Origin: JBBQWR01 sp038210495
Lineage (GTDB): Bacteria; Planctomycetota; Planctomycetia; Pirellulales; DATAWG01
Reading direction: 5' to 3'
Length of the DNA: 64,000 bases
Assembly: GCA_038210495.1 (NCBI GenBank)
Contig: JBBQWR010000031.1
Coordinates: 1-64,000, forward strand
The position numbers and the translations under genes are program-made. The number at the start of each line of letters is the position of its first letter. The stretch's first letter is position 1. Under the pieces are notes generated by a model. The model ran no database searches, had not been told where the DNA came from, and was given only the letters and a program-made list of their open reading frames with translations. Below are positions 25,741 through 34,299 of this stretch, in pieces.

Positions 25741-27120
25741 TCATTGCCGGGCGTCTTCGTCTTTGCCGAGGTAGGCTTCGATGACTTTGGGATTGCAGCG
25801 GACGTCGGCGGGGCAGCCTTCGGCGATCTTGATGCCGTGGTCGAGCACGGCGATTCGGTCGGAGATTCCCATTACGACTTTCATGTGATGCTCGATGAGC
25901 ACGACCGTGACGCCCCGGCCGCGAATCTCGCGAATCAATTTGGTGAGTTCCACCGACTCGGTCGGGTTCATTCCGGCGGCCGGTTCGTCGAGCAGGATTA
26001 ACCGAGGTTGCAGAGCGAGCGCCCGAGCGATTTCCAAACGCCGCTGGTCGCCGTACGCCAAAGAGCCGGCCAGCTCGGACGCCTTGGGCTGAAGTCCGAC
26101 AAAGGCCAATGCGTCGAACGCCCGACGGCAAGACTCTCTTTCGTCGGACCGTTTTCGCCGTTGCACAAACACCAATATTGCCACCAGCACGACCAGCAGC
26201 AGGAGTTGGAGCCATAGCCTTGGCGCCAGCAGCGTCAGCAGAAGCATGGGCAAGGCGATCAGCAGGTAACGAGACGCCGCGGCCGGCAAGCCGCGATCGA
26301 TCGCGACTTGCACGTTTTCCAACACGGTCATGCTCCCGAACAAACGGATATTTTGAAACGTCCGGGCAATGCCGCCGGCCGCGATCACGTCGGGCGTCCG
26401 TCGAGCACGATTCCAAACGACATAAGCGCCGGCGGGAGCGACGATCAGCCCGGCCAGAAACGCGAGCAATTCCGCGCGAAATTGAGCGAAGCGCGCGTCG
26501 CGCACGGCCGCGATGTTGGCTGCCAGGCTTGGAGTTTCAGCGGCTGAAAGCTTTTCGTTCGGCGCCAACGAAATATCTTTAAGCGCTCGGTCGCCGCGCA
26601 CGACGTCGTCCAATTCGGCGGCCAACTCGCGAGCGGCGTCTTTCGTCTTGGCGACGCCCAGGGTCGGCCGCGTGGCGTTCCAAGGAACCACGATCCAAGT
26701 TTTATCGCTATTGCGCCGCTCGACGCCGAGCCGTCCTTGGAAATAGGCCCGAAAGTCCTGCCAGCCTTCGGCGGCGGTAAATTTCAGGCTCGGGTCTTGC
26801 ATATTTCGATTGATCGTCGCCCGCCACAGCCCGTTCGGATCGACGCTAATCACCAGCGCGGCGAAGCTCGTGCCCAGGCCGACCAACGCGCAGAGCAAGA
26901 TCACGCGCCAACCGAACGGCCGGCGAAGCTCGCGCCCATCGCATTTGATCGCCCCGGCGGTCGGAGCATAAATACCCGTCACCGCGTTAAAGACCGTCGT
27001 CTTGCCGGCGCCGTTGGGACCGATCACGGAATAGATCGACCCCGCCGGAATGTCGAGATCGAGATCGCTGACGGCCGTAAGACCGCCGAACCGCATCGTC
27101 AGTTTTTCGATCTTAAGCAC
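25741..27120 (-). CDS. livG: LivG-type ABC ATPase with two membrane-spanning insertions
   Basis: A 459-residue protein, about 200 longer than normal LivG. LivG sequence is continuous except for two insertions: Walker A GPNGAGKTT at 34-42, GIARTFQNIRLFGSMTVLENV at 250-270, LAYGDQRRLEIARAL (signature) at 354-368, LILLDEP (Walker B) at 374-380 and the LivG tail VLIEHHMKVVMGISDRIAVL. Insertion 1 (about 66-245) has helices near 72-93 and 215-236 around about 120 soluble residues; insertion 2 (about 283-325) is a two-helix hairpin. Each inserts an even number of crossings, so the ATPase halves stay cytoplasmic. It may thus be membrane-anchored with an outside domain. The GTG start lies directly downstream of the next gene's region. 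Confidence 0.85.
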   Translation of the reverse strand: MLKIEKLTMRFGGLTAVSDLDLDIPAGSIYSVIGPNGAGKTTVFNAVTGIYAPTAGAIKCDGRELRRPFGWRVILLCALVGLGTSFAALVISVDPNGLWRATINRNMQDPSLKFTAAEGWQDFRAYFQGRLGVERRNSDKTWIVVPWNATRPTLGVAKTKDAARELAAELDDVVRGDRALKDISLAPNEKLSAAETPSLAANIAAVRDARFAQFRAELLAFLAGLIVAPAGAYVVWNRARRTPDVIAAGGIARTFQNIRLFGSMTVLENVQVAIDRGLPAAASRYLLIALPMLLLTLLAPRLWLQLLLLVVLVAILVFVQRRKRSDERESCRRAFDALAFVGLQPKASELAGSLAYGDQRRLEIARALALQPRLILLDEPAAGMNPTESVELTKLIREIRGRGVTVVLIEHHMKVVMGISDRIAVLDHGIKIAEGCPADVRCNPKVIEAYLGKDEDARQ

Positions 27121-27190
27121 GGCATGGGCTTGGGGCTAGAAAAAACGGCAGCGGGGCCGCGAGCCGGCTTGAGCGGCTCGCCGTGCACGC

Positions 27191-27757
27191 TCAATTCGCT
27201 TCGCGCAGCTTGAACGAATCGAAGTATTGCTTCACGCGATCGTCGCCGAGGGGATGACCCGTCGCGGCGACGATGATTTGATACTGCCGTCCTTTTTGAT
27301 AAAGCAATCGCCAGCGGTAAATTGTCTTCTCCTGCGGTTTTTCGATCGTCAATTCGCGAGCAGGCAAACCGGCGACCGTGACTTTGTCTTCCTTCGTCAA
27401 CTTGGCGTCCAGCGATTTCACGAGCCGATCTCGGGAGTTGTCGAGCGCCTTTTCGAAGTTGAAATTCGGGACGCTTTTTTCGCCGATGTCGCTATAGGCC
27501 ACCGAGTACGACTCGCCCGATTTCTTGGGCTCGACGACCAGCAGGTGGTACGTCACTTTGCCGATCGGCGTGTCGGTCTCGTCGTTGGATTCCACCGGCG
27601 CGCCGGGAAAATCGATTTTGAACCGTCCTTCGGCGGAAGCGAACGTCTTGAATTCCAATTTGTCGGCCGCGGCGGGTTGATCGGCCGCCAGCAGCGAGCC
27701 ATGGGTGGCCAAACAGACCATTCCCATAGCGAGCAAGGTCCAAAGTTGACGCGTCAT
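27191..27757 (-). CDS. Secreted protein, paralogue of the next gene, unknown function
   Basis: A 188-residue product with a signal peptide (LLAMGMVCLATHGSLLAAD). The mature part starts with a FASAEGRFKIDFPGAPVES segment and ends with KQYFDSFKLREAN. The neighbour 27884-28441 has the same plan: FTSKDGRFTISFPGKPETS and KKFLDSFKVAKEE. Both look like one small beta-rich domain (a PsbP or DUF1795-like arrangement is possible) found repeatedly in planctomycetes. It lies 70 bp upstream of livG on the same strand. No enzymatic motif is seen and the role is unknown. Confidence 0.75.
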   Translation of the reverse strand: MTRQLWTLLAMGMVCLATHGSLLAADQPAAADKLEFKTFASAEGRFKIDFPGAPVESNDETDTPIGKVTYHLLVVEPKKSGESYSVAYSDIGEKSVPNFNFEKALDNSRDRLVKSLDAKLTKEDKVTVAGLPARELTIEKPQEKTIYRWRLLYQKGRQYQIIVAATGHPLGDDRVKQYFDSFKLREAN

Positions 27758-27786
27758 GACGCTTCCTTTCGTCGTTGTTTATGTGG

Positions 27787-27853
27787 GAGCCGCGCACGAA
27801 GAAAGCGAGTTGTTTGTGTCGCCGCAACTCCCGGCTTGCTTCGTGCGCGGCTC
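27787..27853. repeat. Inverted repeat carrying the GCCGCGCACGAAG motif
   Basis: A 15-bp perfect inverted repeat: GAGCCGCGCACGAAG at 27787-27801 and its complement at 27839-27853, separated by 37 bases. The core GCCGCGCAC[GC]AAGTAAGCG recurs at about 50667 and 61975. It lies between the two paralogous secreted-protein genes and may be a terminator-like or mobile hairpin. Confidence 0.6.
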
Positions 27854-27883
27854 TATTGAGCAAAATCCGCTCCCGCGGATTCT

Positions 27884-28441
27884 CTAATTGGAAACTGCAG
27901 CTCCCGAGGCGTTTTCTTCCTTGGCCACCTTGAACGAATCGAGAAATTTCTTCGCCTCCGCCGTTCCAGTTTTGCTGCTGTCGGGAATCGCCATGATGAC
28001 GTACAACCGATTTCGCACCAAGATCATTCGGTAAAGCCTGGTGGCGCCTTGAAGCTCGATTTCGATATCGCGCCCGGTGAAGCCTTCCCCCTTGATTTTT
28101 GTTTCCTTGACCAGCTTGCCGTGCGTCGCGTCGAGCCCGCCGTCGCGAGCGGCATCCAGGCGGCGTTCCGGGTCGGTCTGATTCAGTTTCTCCGGCGGAT
28201 AGTCGCTATACACGACCGTGTACAGTTCCTTGTCCTTGCGAGCGAATTTGAATACGTGCAGATCCATCTCTCCGTCGGGCGTCTTGAGGGCGCTCGACGA
28301 GGTCTCGGGCTTTCCGGGAAAGCTAATCGTGAATCGGCCGTCCTTCGACGTGAACGGCTTGGGCTCGGATTCCGCGGCTCGAAGCGTAAGAGCCGCCCCG
28401 GCGGCGACTCCAAAAACAATCAGGCGGCAAAGCGTGGTCAT
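27884..28441 (-). CDS. Secreted protein, paralogue of 27191-27757, unknown function
   Basis: A 185-residue exported protein: MTTLCRLIVFGVAAGAALTLRAAES is the signal peptide. The DGRFTISFPGKPET block and the C-terminal LYVIMAIPDSSKTGTAEAKK and KKFLDSFKV match its paralogue (FKIDFPGAPVES and QYQIIVAATGHPLGDDR, KQYFDSFKL). The start at 28441, with AAAGG 8 bases upstream, is preferred over a 42-codon N-terminal extension without signal character. The two paralogues are separated by the 27787-27853 inverted repeat. Tandem duplication followed by divergence is likely; function unknown. Confidence 0.75.
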   Translation of the reverse strand: MTTLCRLIVFGVAAGAALTLRAAESEPKPFTSKDGRFTISFPGKPETSSSALKTPDGEMDLHVFKFARKDKELYTVVYSDYPPEKLNQTDPERRLDAARDGGLDATHGKLVKETKIKGEGFTGRDIEIELQGATRLYRMILVRNRLYVIMAIPDSSKTGTAEAKKFLDSFKVAKEENASGAAVSN

Positions 28442-28511
28442 CGGCAAACCTTTGAATCGGTAAGTGAGATCGTGGTTTGGGTTCCCGGAACAGCGTTTGC
28501 CGCATCGTGAT

Positions 28512-29252
28512 TTAAACCCGCGGCGCGCGGCGGGCCAACTCGTCGCGCAACCGGGCCGCCAGCTCATATTCTTCCGCAGCCACCGCGTCGGCCAATTGCT
28601 CGTCGAGCGTTCGGCCGACCTGATAGGTGGTCCGCAACGATTCCTTTAATTCTACCAACCGCGAAACCAGTTCGTCCGAATCGAATCGCTCGAGCGCGTC
28701 GTGCTCGGCGAACAGTTGGCGAAATTGGTCGAGCCCGCGATTGATCTCGCCGATGGCTGCCTCGGGGCCGTGGTCCTCGAGCTCCGCCAAGGCGCCCGAC
28801 TGCACGCGGTGAAAGATCACGAACGGCCGGTATTGCTCGTGCGACATGGTCCATTCTTCGTCGGGCGAGTGATCTCGCACGAAATCCATGAAGGCCAGGC
28901 TGTGATCGGCGTCGCGGGCCGCCCGGCGATATTCGCGTAGCGCCAGCCAACAGATGCGGCGATGATAGAACTGAACGAACTCGCGATCCGCCTCCACGCA
29001 CTGCTCGGGAGTCAACTGAAACTCGTCCCCCTCGCGCAGCGACTCGGCCAGCAGAAAATCGTAATAGGTGTGGGCGCCACCGGGCCGTTGACCGTCGGGC
29101 CGACCGTCTTGCTCCAACTGTAAAACGCCCATGTCGACTCGCATTTGCAGCACGTGCCGGCCATCGGCTGCCTTGACTCGGCGAGCCAGGACTTCACCCG
29201 GCTTGAAGGGCCATTCCTGCAAGATGCGATCGATATCGTGACGTCGGGCCAT
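28512..29252 (-). CDS. UVR-motif protein, planctomycete type
   Basis: A 246-residue protein. The C-terminal 25 residues, EQLADAVAAEEYELAARLRDEL, match the UvrB/UvrC (UVR) motif, which mediates UvrB-UvrC contact and also occurs in stress regulators such as McsA. The N-terminal part (MARRHDIDRILQEWPFKPGEV, RRVKAADGRHVLQMRVDMGVLQLEQDG) is distinct and seems planctomycete-specific, with a Trp- and Arg-rich section around RRICWLALREYRRA. It might act in nucleotide excision repair, but without UvrA/B/C nearby this is inference. No cysteine pairs for zinc binding are seen. Reading is on the minus strand, 70 bp upstream of the secreted pair. Confidence 0.75.
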   Translation of the reverse strand: MARRHDIDRILQEWPFKPGEVLARRVKAADGRHVLQMRVDMGVLQLEQDGRPDGQRPGGAHTYYDFLLAESLREGDEFQLTPEQCVEADREFVQFYHRRICWLALREYRRAARDADHSLAFMDFVRDHSPDEEWTMSHEQYRPFVIFHRVQSGALAELEDHGPEAAIGEINRGLDQFRQLFAEHDALERFDSDELVSRLVELKESLRTTYQVGRTLDEQLADAVAAEEYELAARLRDELARRAPRV

Positions 29253-29511
29253 GCGCGATTAAGTTAGCTGCCAAGGGATTTCCGGTTGAATTATAACCAG
29301 AAACGCCAGGCGGCGGCCATTGCCAGAAACGCGCGAGCGGGGGGCCTCAGCCCCTGTCGCACGGCCTGCCGAGCCAAAAGACTCAACGCAAACCATTCGA
29401 TGGTAAACCGCGAACACTGGCCCGCGAAAACATGGGAGGCACGACGGTTCCAAAATGGCATTTCTTGGCAGCCGAGGATCGAGGACAGGGGGATGACGCC
29501 CCCCCCTCGCC

Positions 29512-31743
29512 TTACATGTCGCAGCTCAGGCCGCCGGCGGCGGGCACGTAGCAGCTCTTGGCGTAGTCCATCACCATGCGATGCGCGCTGAATCGCCAGG
29601 CGAGCGAACTGATCGAGTTCATCATCCGCTGAATCCAGCGGCGCGGCAGGCCGTCGCTGTCGCGATCGTAGAACATCGGCACGACCGAATCTTCGAGCAC
29701 CTTGTACAAGAACTCGGCGTCGCTACCGTCGTGGATCTGATCCGACACATGGTTTCGGCCGCGGCCGATTGCGAATCCGTTCGCGCCATCGTAAGCCTCG
29801 GCCCACCAACCGTCGAGCACCGAGAGATTCAGCCCCCCGTTGAGCACTACTTTTTGACCGCTCGTGCCCGAGGCTTCCAGCGGGCGGCGGGGATTATTCA
29901 GCCACACATCGACTCCCTGAACCATGTGCCGACAGACGTTGATGTCGTAGTCTTCGACGAACACGATCCGCCCGGCCAGTTGCGGGTCGTGTCGCAAGTT
30001 GGCGATCTTGCGGATCAGACTCTTGCCCGGCTCGTCGGCCGGATGGGCCTTGCCGGCGAAGATGATTTGGATCGGCCGCTTCGGATCGGTGAGTAGCCGC
30101 ACCAGACGATCCATGTCGGTCAAGAATAGATCGGCCCGCTTGTAGGTGGCGAACCGGCGGGCGAAGCCGATCGTCAGCACGTTGGGGTCGAGCAGATTTC
30201 GCGCCATTTCGACCGTCTCGTCGCTCTCTCCGCGACGGCGACACTGCCGGCTAACGCGGCGGCGGACGAACTGGAGCAACAAGTTCTTGAGACTGTAGTG
30301 CGTTTCCCACAGCTCGCCCGGATCGACGCGATAGATCTCGCGCCAGATTTCCGGTTCGCCCATCCGCTTCATCCAATCGGCCGGGAACTGCCGGTCGTAA
30401 AGCTGCTGCATTTGCCAGGCGAGCCAACTGGGGATATGCACGCCGTTGGTAATGTGGCCGATCGGGATTTCTTCCTCGACGCGCCACGGCCACAGATGGG
30501 CCCACATTCGCCGGCTGACATGGCCATGCAGGGCGCTGACGGCGTTGGCGCGGCGCGACAGCTTCAGCCCCAGCACGGTCATACAGAAGCTTTCGCCTTC
30601 GTTGTGCGGCTCGACACGGCCCAGCCCCATGAGCTGCTGATGCGAAATGCCCAGTTGGTCGCGGAGGGGGCCCAAATGCTCTTCGATCAGGCCGCCGTCG
30701 AAACGGTCGTGGCCCGCGGGAACCGGCGTATGTGTCGTGAACACGGTGTGCTGAGCGACTTCGCGCAGCGCCTCGTCGAACGATACGCCGTCTTCTTCCA
30801 TCCGTTCGCGAATGCCTTCGAGCGTGGCGAAGACGCTATGCCCTTCGTTCAAATGATAGACACCGGGCGAGATTCCCAGCGCCTTGAGAGCGCGCACGCC
30901 ACCGACTCCCAGCACAAGCTCTTGGCGAATCCGCACGCGGTGATCGCCGCCGTACAGCCGGCTGGTCAATTCGCGGTCTTCAGGGCGGTTCGAGTCGACG
31001 TCGCAATCGAGCAAATACAGGTTCACGCGGCCGACCCGCATTAGCCAAACCTTGGCTCGCAAGGGGCCCGTGCGGGTGTCGATCTTGACGACGATATGCT
31101 GGCCATCGGCGCCGATCGCCGGCTCCATCGGCACGTTCTCGACCTTCGTGTCGAGATATTCTTCGCTCTGATGCCCGTTGATATCCAGATGCTGCTTGAA
31201 ATAGCCTTGGTCGTAAAACAGACCGATCGCCACGAGCGGCACGCCCAGCCCGCTCGCGCTCTTGATATGATCGCCCGACAACACGCCCAAACCGCCCGAA
31301 TAAATCGGCACCGACTCGTGCAAACCGAATTCGGCGGAGAAATAGGCGACAGGCTTGGCGCCCAAGACGCTGGCGTGCGTGGTGCTCCACGTCTGTCGGG
31401 CGCCGATGTATTCCTTGAGCCGGCGATAGGAATGATTGATCCGGCTATAAAGCACGAGCTCCGCCGCCCGCATCTCGAGCCGCTCGGGAGTGAACTCCGC
31501 CAGCAGGGCGATCGGATTGTGATCCAACTGCCGCCAGCGAATCGGATCGAGGTCGCGAAAAAGGTTGACGACCTCGGGATGCCAACTCCACCACAGATTG
31601 CGAGCGACGATGACGCATTTGTCGTAGAGCGTCTGAGCAGCCAGCTCGGAGAGAGTTAGTTTCTCGGTCGGGTCGGTCTTATCGGCTGCTGACGAGTTAG
31701 CCGACGACGAGGTTGGCGACGATGCGATATCGGCTTGGCTCAT
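29512..31743 (-). CDS. glgP: Alpha-glucan phosphorylase (GT35)
   Basis: A 743-residue glucan phosphorylase that releases glucose 1-phosphate from glycogen or maltodextrin with PLP. The N-terminal region has NLWWSWHPEV and YFSAEFGLHESVPIYSGGLG, typical of the short GT35 clade. EGHSVFATLEGIRER and FTTHTPVPAGHDRF follow, and the PLP lysine lies in EASGTSGQKVVLNGGLNLS with LDGWWAEAYDGANGFAIG after. FARRFATYKRADL is the nucleotide/phosphate-binding block. The chosen ATG (31743) begins MSQADIASS; an ATG seven codons upstream is possible. The N-terminal about 30 residues are Ser/Ala-rich and disordered. The gene is monocistronic here; glgA, glgB and glgX are not in the window. Confidence 0.93.
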   Translation of the reverse strand: MSQADIASSPTSSSANSSAADKTDPTEKLTLSELAAQTLYDKCVIVARNLWWSWHPEVVNLFRDLDPIRWRQLDHNPIALLAEFTPERLEMRAAELVLYSRINHSYRRLKEYIGARQTWSTTHASVLGAKPVAYFSAEFGLHESVPIYSGGLGVLSGDHIKSASGLGVPLVAIGLFYDQGYFKQHLDINGHQSEEYLDTKVENVPMEPAIGADGQHIVVKIDTRTGPLRAKVWLMRVGRVNLYLLDCDVDSNRPEDRELTSRLYGGDHRVRIRQELVLGVGGVRALKALGISPGVYHLNEGHSVFATLEGIRERMEEDGVSFDEALREVAQHTVFTTHTPVPAGHDRFDGGLIEEHLGPLRDQLGISHQQLMGLGRVEPHNEGESFCMTVLGLKLSRRANAVSALHGHVSRRMWAHLWPWRVEEEIPIGHITNGVHIPSWLAWQMQQLYDRQFPADWMKRMGEPEIWREIYRVDPGELWETHYSLKNLLLQFVRRRVSRQCRRRGESDETVEMARNLLDPNVLTIGFARRFATYKRADLFLTDMDRLVRLLTDPKRPIQIIFAGKAHPADEPGKSLIRKIANLRHDPQLAGRIVFVEDYDINVCRHMVQGVDVWLNNPRRPLEASGTSGQKVVLNGGLNLSVLDGWWAEAYDGANGFAIGRGRNHVSDQIHDGSDAEFLYKVLEDSVVPMFYDRDSDGLPRRWIQRMMNSISSLAWRFSAHRMVMDYAKSCYVPAAGGLSCDM

Positions 31744-32084
31744 GCGAATCCCTTGCTTGCCCAAAAACCCTGCGGCGGCGCCATTCTGCCCCTAGCGCCG
31801 GGAGTTATGCCCCTGCGAAGCAGGCGATTATAATGCTCGCGCACGAATTTGGCGACCCCAGCCTAGGCAGGCGGGTTGGATAGGATGCTCAGGATTGAGC
31901 AATGCCGAGCGGGGATCGCCACGCCTCGTCCCGCGGCCGACAGCTTCGGCCACCATCGTTCAACCGTGCGGTCGTCGCTCGGGGCTGTGCCACTGGCCGC
32001 TCGCTTCGAATCTGATACTGTGAAGAGTTTGCTATTTGTCATCCATCTGCTTCACGTTCCACTCCCGCCGCTCCCCGCTTCCCC
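31744..32084. other. Divergent spacer between glgP and dinG
   Basis: A 340-bp intergenic stretch serving both divergent genes. A short open frame (31876-32088, plus) is present but has no family signature and ends in the promoter region of the helicase. I see nothing else beyond short GC-rich pairs such as CCTGC-N3-GCAGG near 31812. Confidence 0.4.
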
Positions 32085-34151
32085 ATGACGACCGCCGCTG
32101 AAATTCTCGGGTCCGGCGGCCGGATCGCCGCTCGCTTGAAAACCGGCTACGAACAGCGGCCGCAACAGTTGGAAATGGCCGCCGCCGTCGGCAGGGCCAT
32201 TCAAGACGGCAAGCATCTAATCGTCGAAGCGGGCACCGGCGTCGGCAAGAGCTTTGCCTATCTCGTCCCGGCGATCTTGGCCGCGACCGGCGAGCTGCCC
32301 TTGAATGCGAACGTCGCCAAGCAGGCAGCTCGCCGGCGAGATCGGGATGCCGACGACGACGACGATGATGGCGATCCCGACAAGCCGGCGATGCCGCGGA
32401 TCATCGTCTCGACGCATACGATCGCGCTTCAGGAGCAGTTGATCGACAAGGACCTGCCATTCCTGCGGAGCGTCATGCCGCAAGAATTTTCGGCCGTGCT
32501 CGTTAAGGGCCGCAGCAACTATCTGAGCCTGCGTCGCATGGAAACGGCCAACGCCCGCTCGATCAGTCTGTTCAACGACGAGGATGAGTTCAATCAGCTT
32601 CGCGATCTGGTCAAGTGGTCGAAGGAAACGAGCGGCGGCAGCGTCAGCGATCTCGAATTCCGGCCGCTGGGCTCGGTATGGGAAGAGATCCGCAGCGAGA
32701 GCGGCAACTGCATGGGCCGCAAATGCCCGACGCACTCCAAGTGCTTCTACTATCAAGCCCGCCGCCGGGCGAAGAATGCCCAGATTTTGGTCGTCAACCA
32801 TGCCCTGTTTTTCAGCGATCTGGCCCTGCGGCAAGCGGGCGTCAGCATCTTGCCGCGATACGACATCGTGATCTTCGACGAAGCCCATACGATCGAATCG
32901 GTCGCCGGCGACCATCTGGGTCTGGGCGTGACCAGCGCGCAGGTCGACTATGTGCTGACGCGGTTATATAACGACCGCGCGAATCGCGGGCTGCTTGTGC
33001 ATTTTAAGATGAAGGACGCCGAGATGCAGGTCGACGAATGCCGCCGCCGGGCCGACGATTTCTTCCAAACGATCGACCAATGGCTAGCCGGCCGGCCCAA
33101 CAGCAATGGCCGCGTGCCGGCGCCGATGACGTCGCCCAACCTGATCAGTCCCGCGCTAAAAAAGCTCGCGCGAATGCTTAAGGACAAAGCCGACTCGCTT
33201 AAGGACGAAAAGGAAAAGCACGATTTCACCTCGGCGTATGATCGGCTGCTGGCGCTCTCGGGGCAAATCGAGCAATGGCGCACGCAGGCGCTCGAAGGGT
33301 TCGTTTATTGGGTCGAGCGGACGATGTCGCGCCGCGGCCGGCCGAAGATCGAGCTTTCGGCGGCGCCGGTCGATGTCGGGCCGACGCTGCGCGAGTTGCT
33401 GTTCGACGCGACTCCCACTGTCGTGATGACCAGCGCCACGCTATCGATCGGCAAGACGGCGTCGTTCGATTTTTTCAAGCGGCAGATCGGGCTCACGAAA
33501 TCGGAGAATCTTCGGCTGGGGAGCCCGTTCGATTATCAGCGGCAGGCAGAGTTGATCGTGCTCAGCGACATGCCCGACCCGTCGGACAAGCAGCGTTACG
33601 AGCGGTTGTCGATCGACATGATCCGCCGCTACGTCGCCCGGACCGATGGCCACGCCTTTGTGCTATTCACGAGCTACGACATGATGAAGCGCGTCGCGGC
33701 GCAGCTGACCGGCTGGCTGGCCGAGAAAAATCTGGCGCTCTATAGCCAGGCCGATGGCATGCCTCGGTCGCAGATGATCGACCGGTTCAAGGCCGATCCC
33801 CGGTCGGTGCTGTTTGGAGCCGACAGTTTTTGGCAGGGTGTCGACGTGCCGGGCGACGCCCTGCAAAACGTGATCATCACGAAGCTGCCGTTCAGCGTGC
33901 CGGACAAGCCGCTGCTCGAAGCGCGGCTGGAAGCGATTCGTGCCCGAGGCGGCAATCCGTTTCCCGACTATCAATTGCCCGAGGCGGTACTCAAACTGAA
34001 GCAAGGATTTGGCCGTTTGATCCGGACGCAAAGCGACCGTGGGCTCGTGGTGATTCTCGATCCCCGGGTCCACACGAAGCCGTACGGCAAGACGTTTTTG
34101 GACTCCCTGCCGAATTGCCGTAGGACGATCGAGTCGGTGCTCGATCGCTAG
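32085..34151 (+). CDS. DinG-family superfamily 2 DNA helicase
   Basis: A 688-residue XPD/DinG-like helicase. QRPQQLEMAAAVGRAIQDGK and EAGTGVGKSFAYLVPAIL form motifs Q and I; IVSTHTIALQEQL is Ia; Cys residues in ESGNCMGRKCPTHSKCFYY look like an iron-sulfur binding loop (three seen); VVNHALFFSDL and VIFDEAHTIE are motif II. C-terminal motifs are VVMTSATLSI (III), FVLFTSYDMMK, GADSFWQGVDVPGD (V) and KQGFGRLIRTQSDRG (VI). A very acidic stretch (DADDDDDDGDPD, about residues 84-95) is inserted between motifs I and Ia. It probably unwinds 5'-overhang DNA or RNA-DNA hybrids during repair. Whether dinG proper or a YoaA-like relative cannot be told. Confidence 0.88.
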   Translation: MTTAAEILGSGGRIAARLKTGYEQRPQQLEMAAAVGRAIQDGKHLIVEAGTGVGKSFAYLVPAILAATGELPLNANVAKQAARRRDRDADDDDDDGDPDKPAMPRIIVSTHTIALQEQLIDKDLPFLRSVMPQEFSAVLVKGRSNYLSLRRMETANARSISLFNDEDEFNQLRDLVKWSKETSGGSVSDLEFRPLGSVWEEIRSESGNCMGRKCPTHSKCFYYQARRRAKNAQILVVNHALFFSDLALRQAGVSILPRYDIVIFDEAHTIESVAGDHLGLGVTSAQVDYVLTRLYNDRANRGLLVHFKMKDAEMQVDECRRRADDFFQTIDQWLAGRPNSNGRVPAPMTSPNLISPALKKLARMLKDKADSLKDEKEKHDFTSAYDRLLALSGQIEQWRTQALEGFVYWVERTMSRRGRPKIELSAAPVDVGPTLRELLFDATPTVVMTSATLSIGKTASFDFFKRQIGLTKSENLRLGSPFDYQRQAELIVLSDMPDPSDKQRYERLSIDMIRRYVARTDGHAFVLFTSYDMMKRVAAQLTGWLAEKNLALYSQADGMPRSQMIDRFKADPRSVLFGADSFWQGVDVPGDALQNVIITKLPFSVPDKPLLEARLEAIRARGGNPFPDYQLPEAVLKLKQGFGRLIRTQSDRGLVVILDPRVHTKPYGKTFLDSLPNCRRTIESVLDR

Positions 34152-34178
34152 TGTCGCGTCGAGGTTTGATTGATGGGT

Positions 34179-34271
34179 GGCCTGGGCTGGATGCGCTTCG
34201 CCGAAGCCCCAGTTGTGCGCCGCCACACCACTCGCAGTGCCCCGGGGCTTCCCGTTGGTCCAGCCCCGGCC
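34179..34271 (+). repeat. 95-bp dispersed repeat family, copy C
   Basis: GGCCTGGGCTGGA at the left end and TCCAGCCCCGGCC at the right end form imperfect inverted ends, with GCTTCGCCGAAGCCCCAG and CGGGGCTTCCCGTTGG inside. The copy shares its ends with the copies at 18396 and 59185 but differs in the middle. It lies between the helicase gene and the convergent transaldolase gene. Confidence 0.6.
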
Positions 34272-34299
34272 AGCCGTCGGTCGTCGAAACGTTTGCGAT

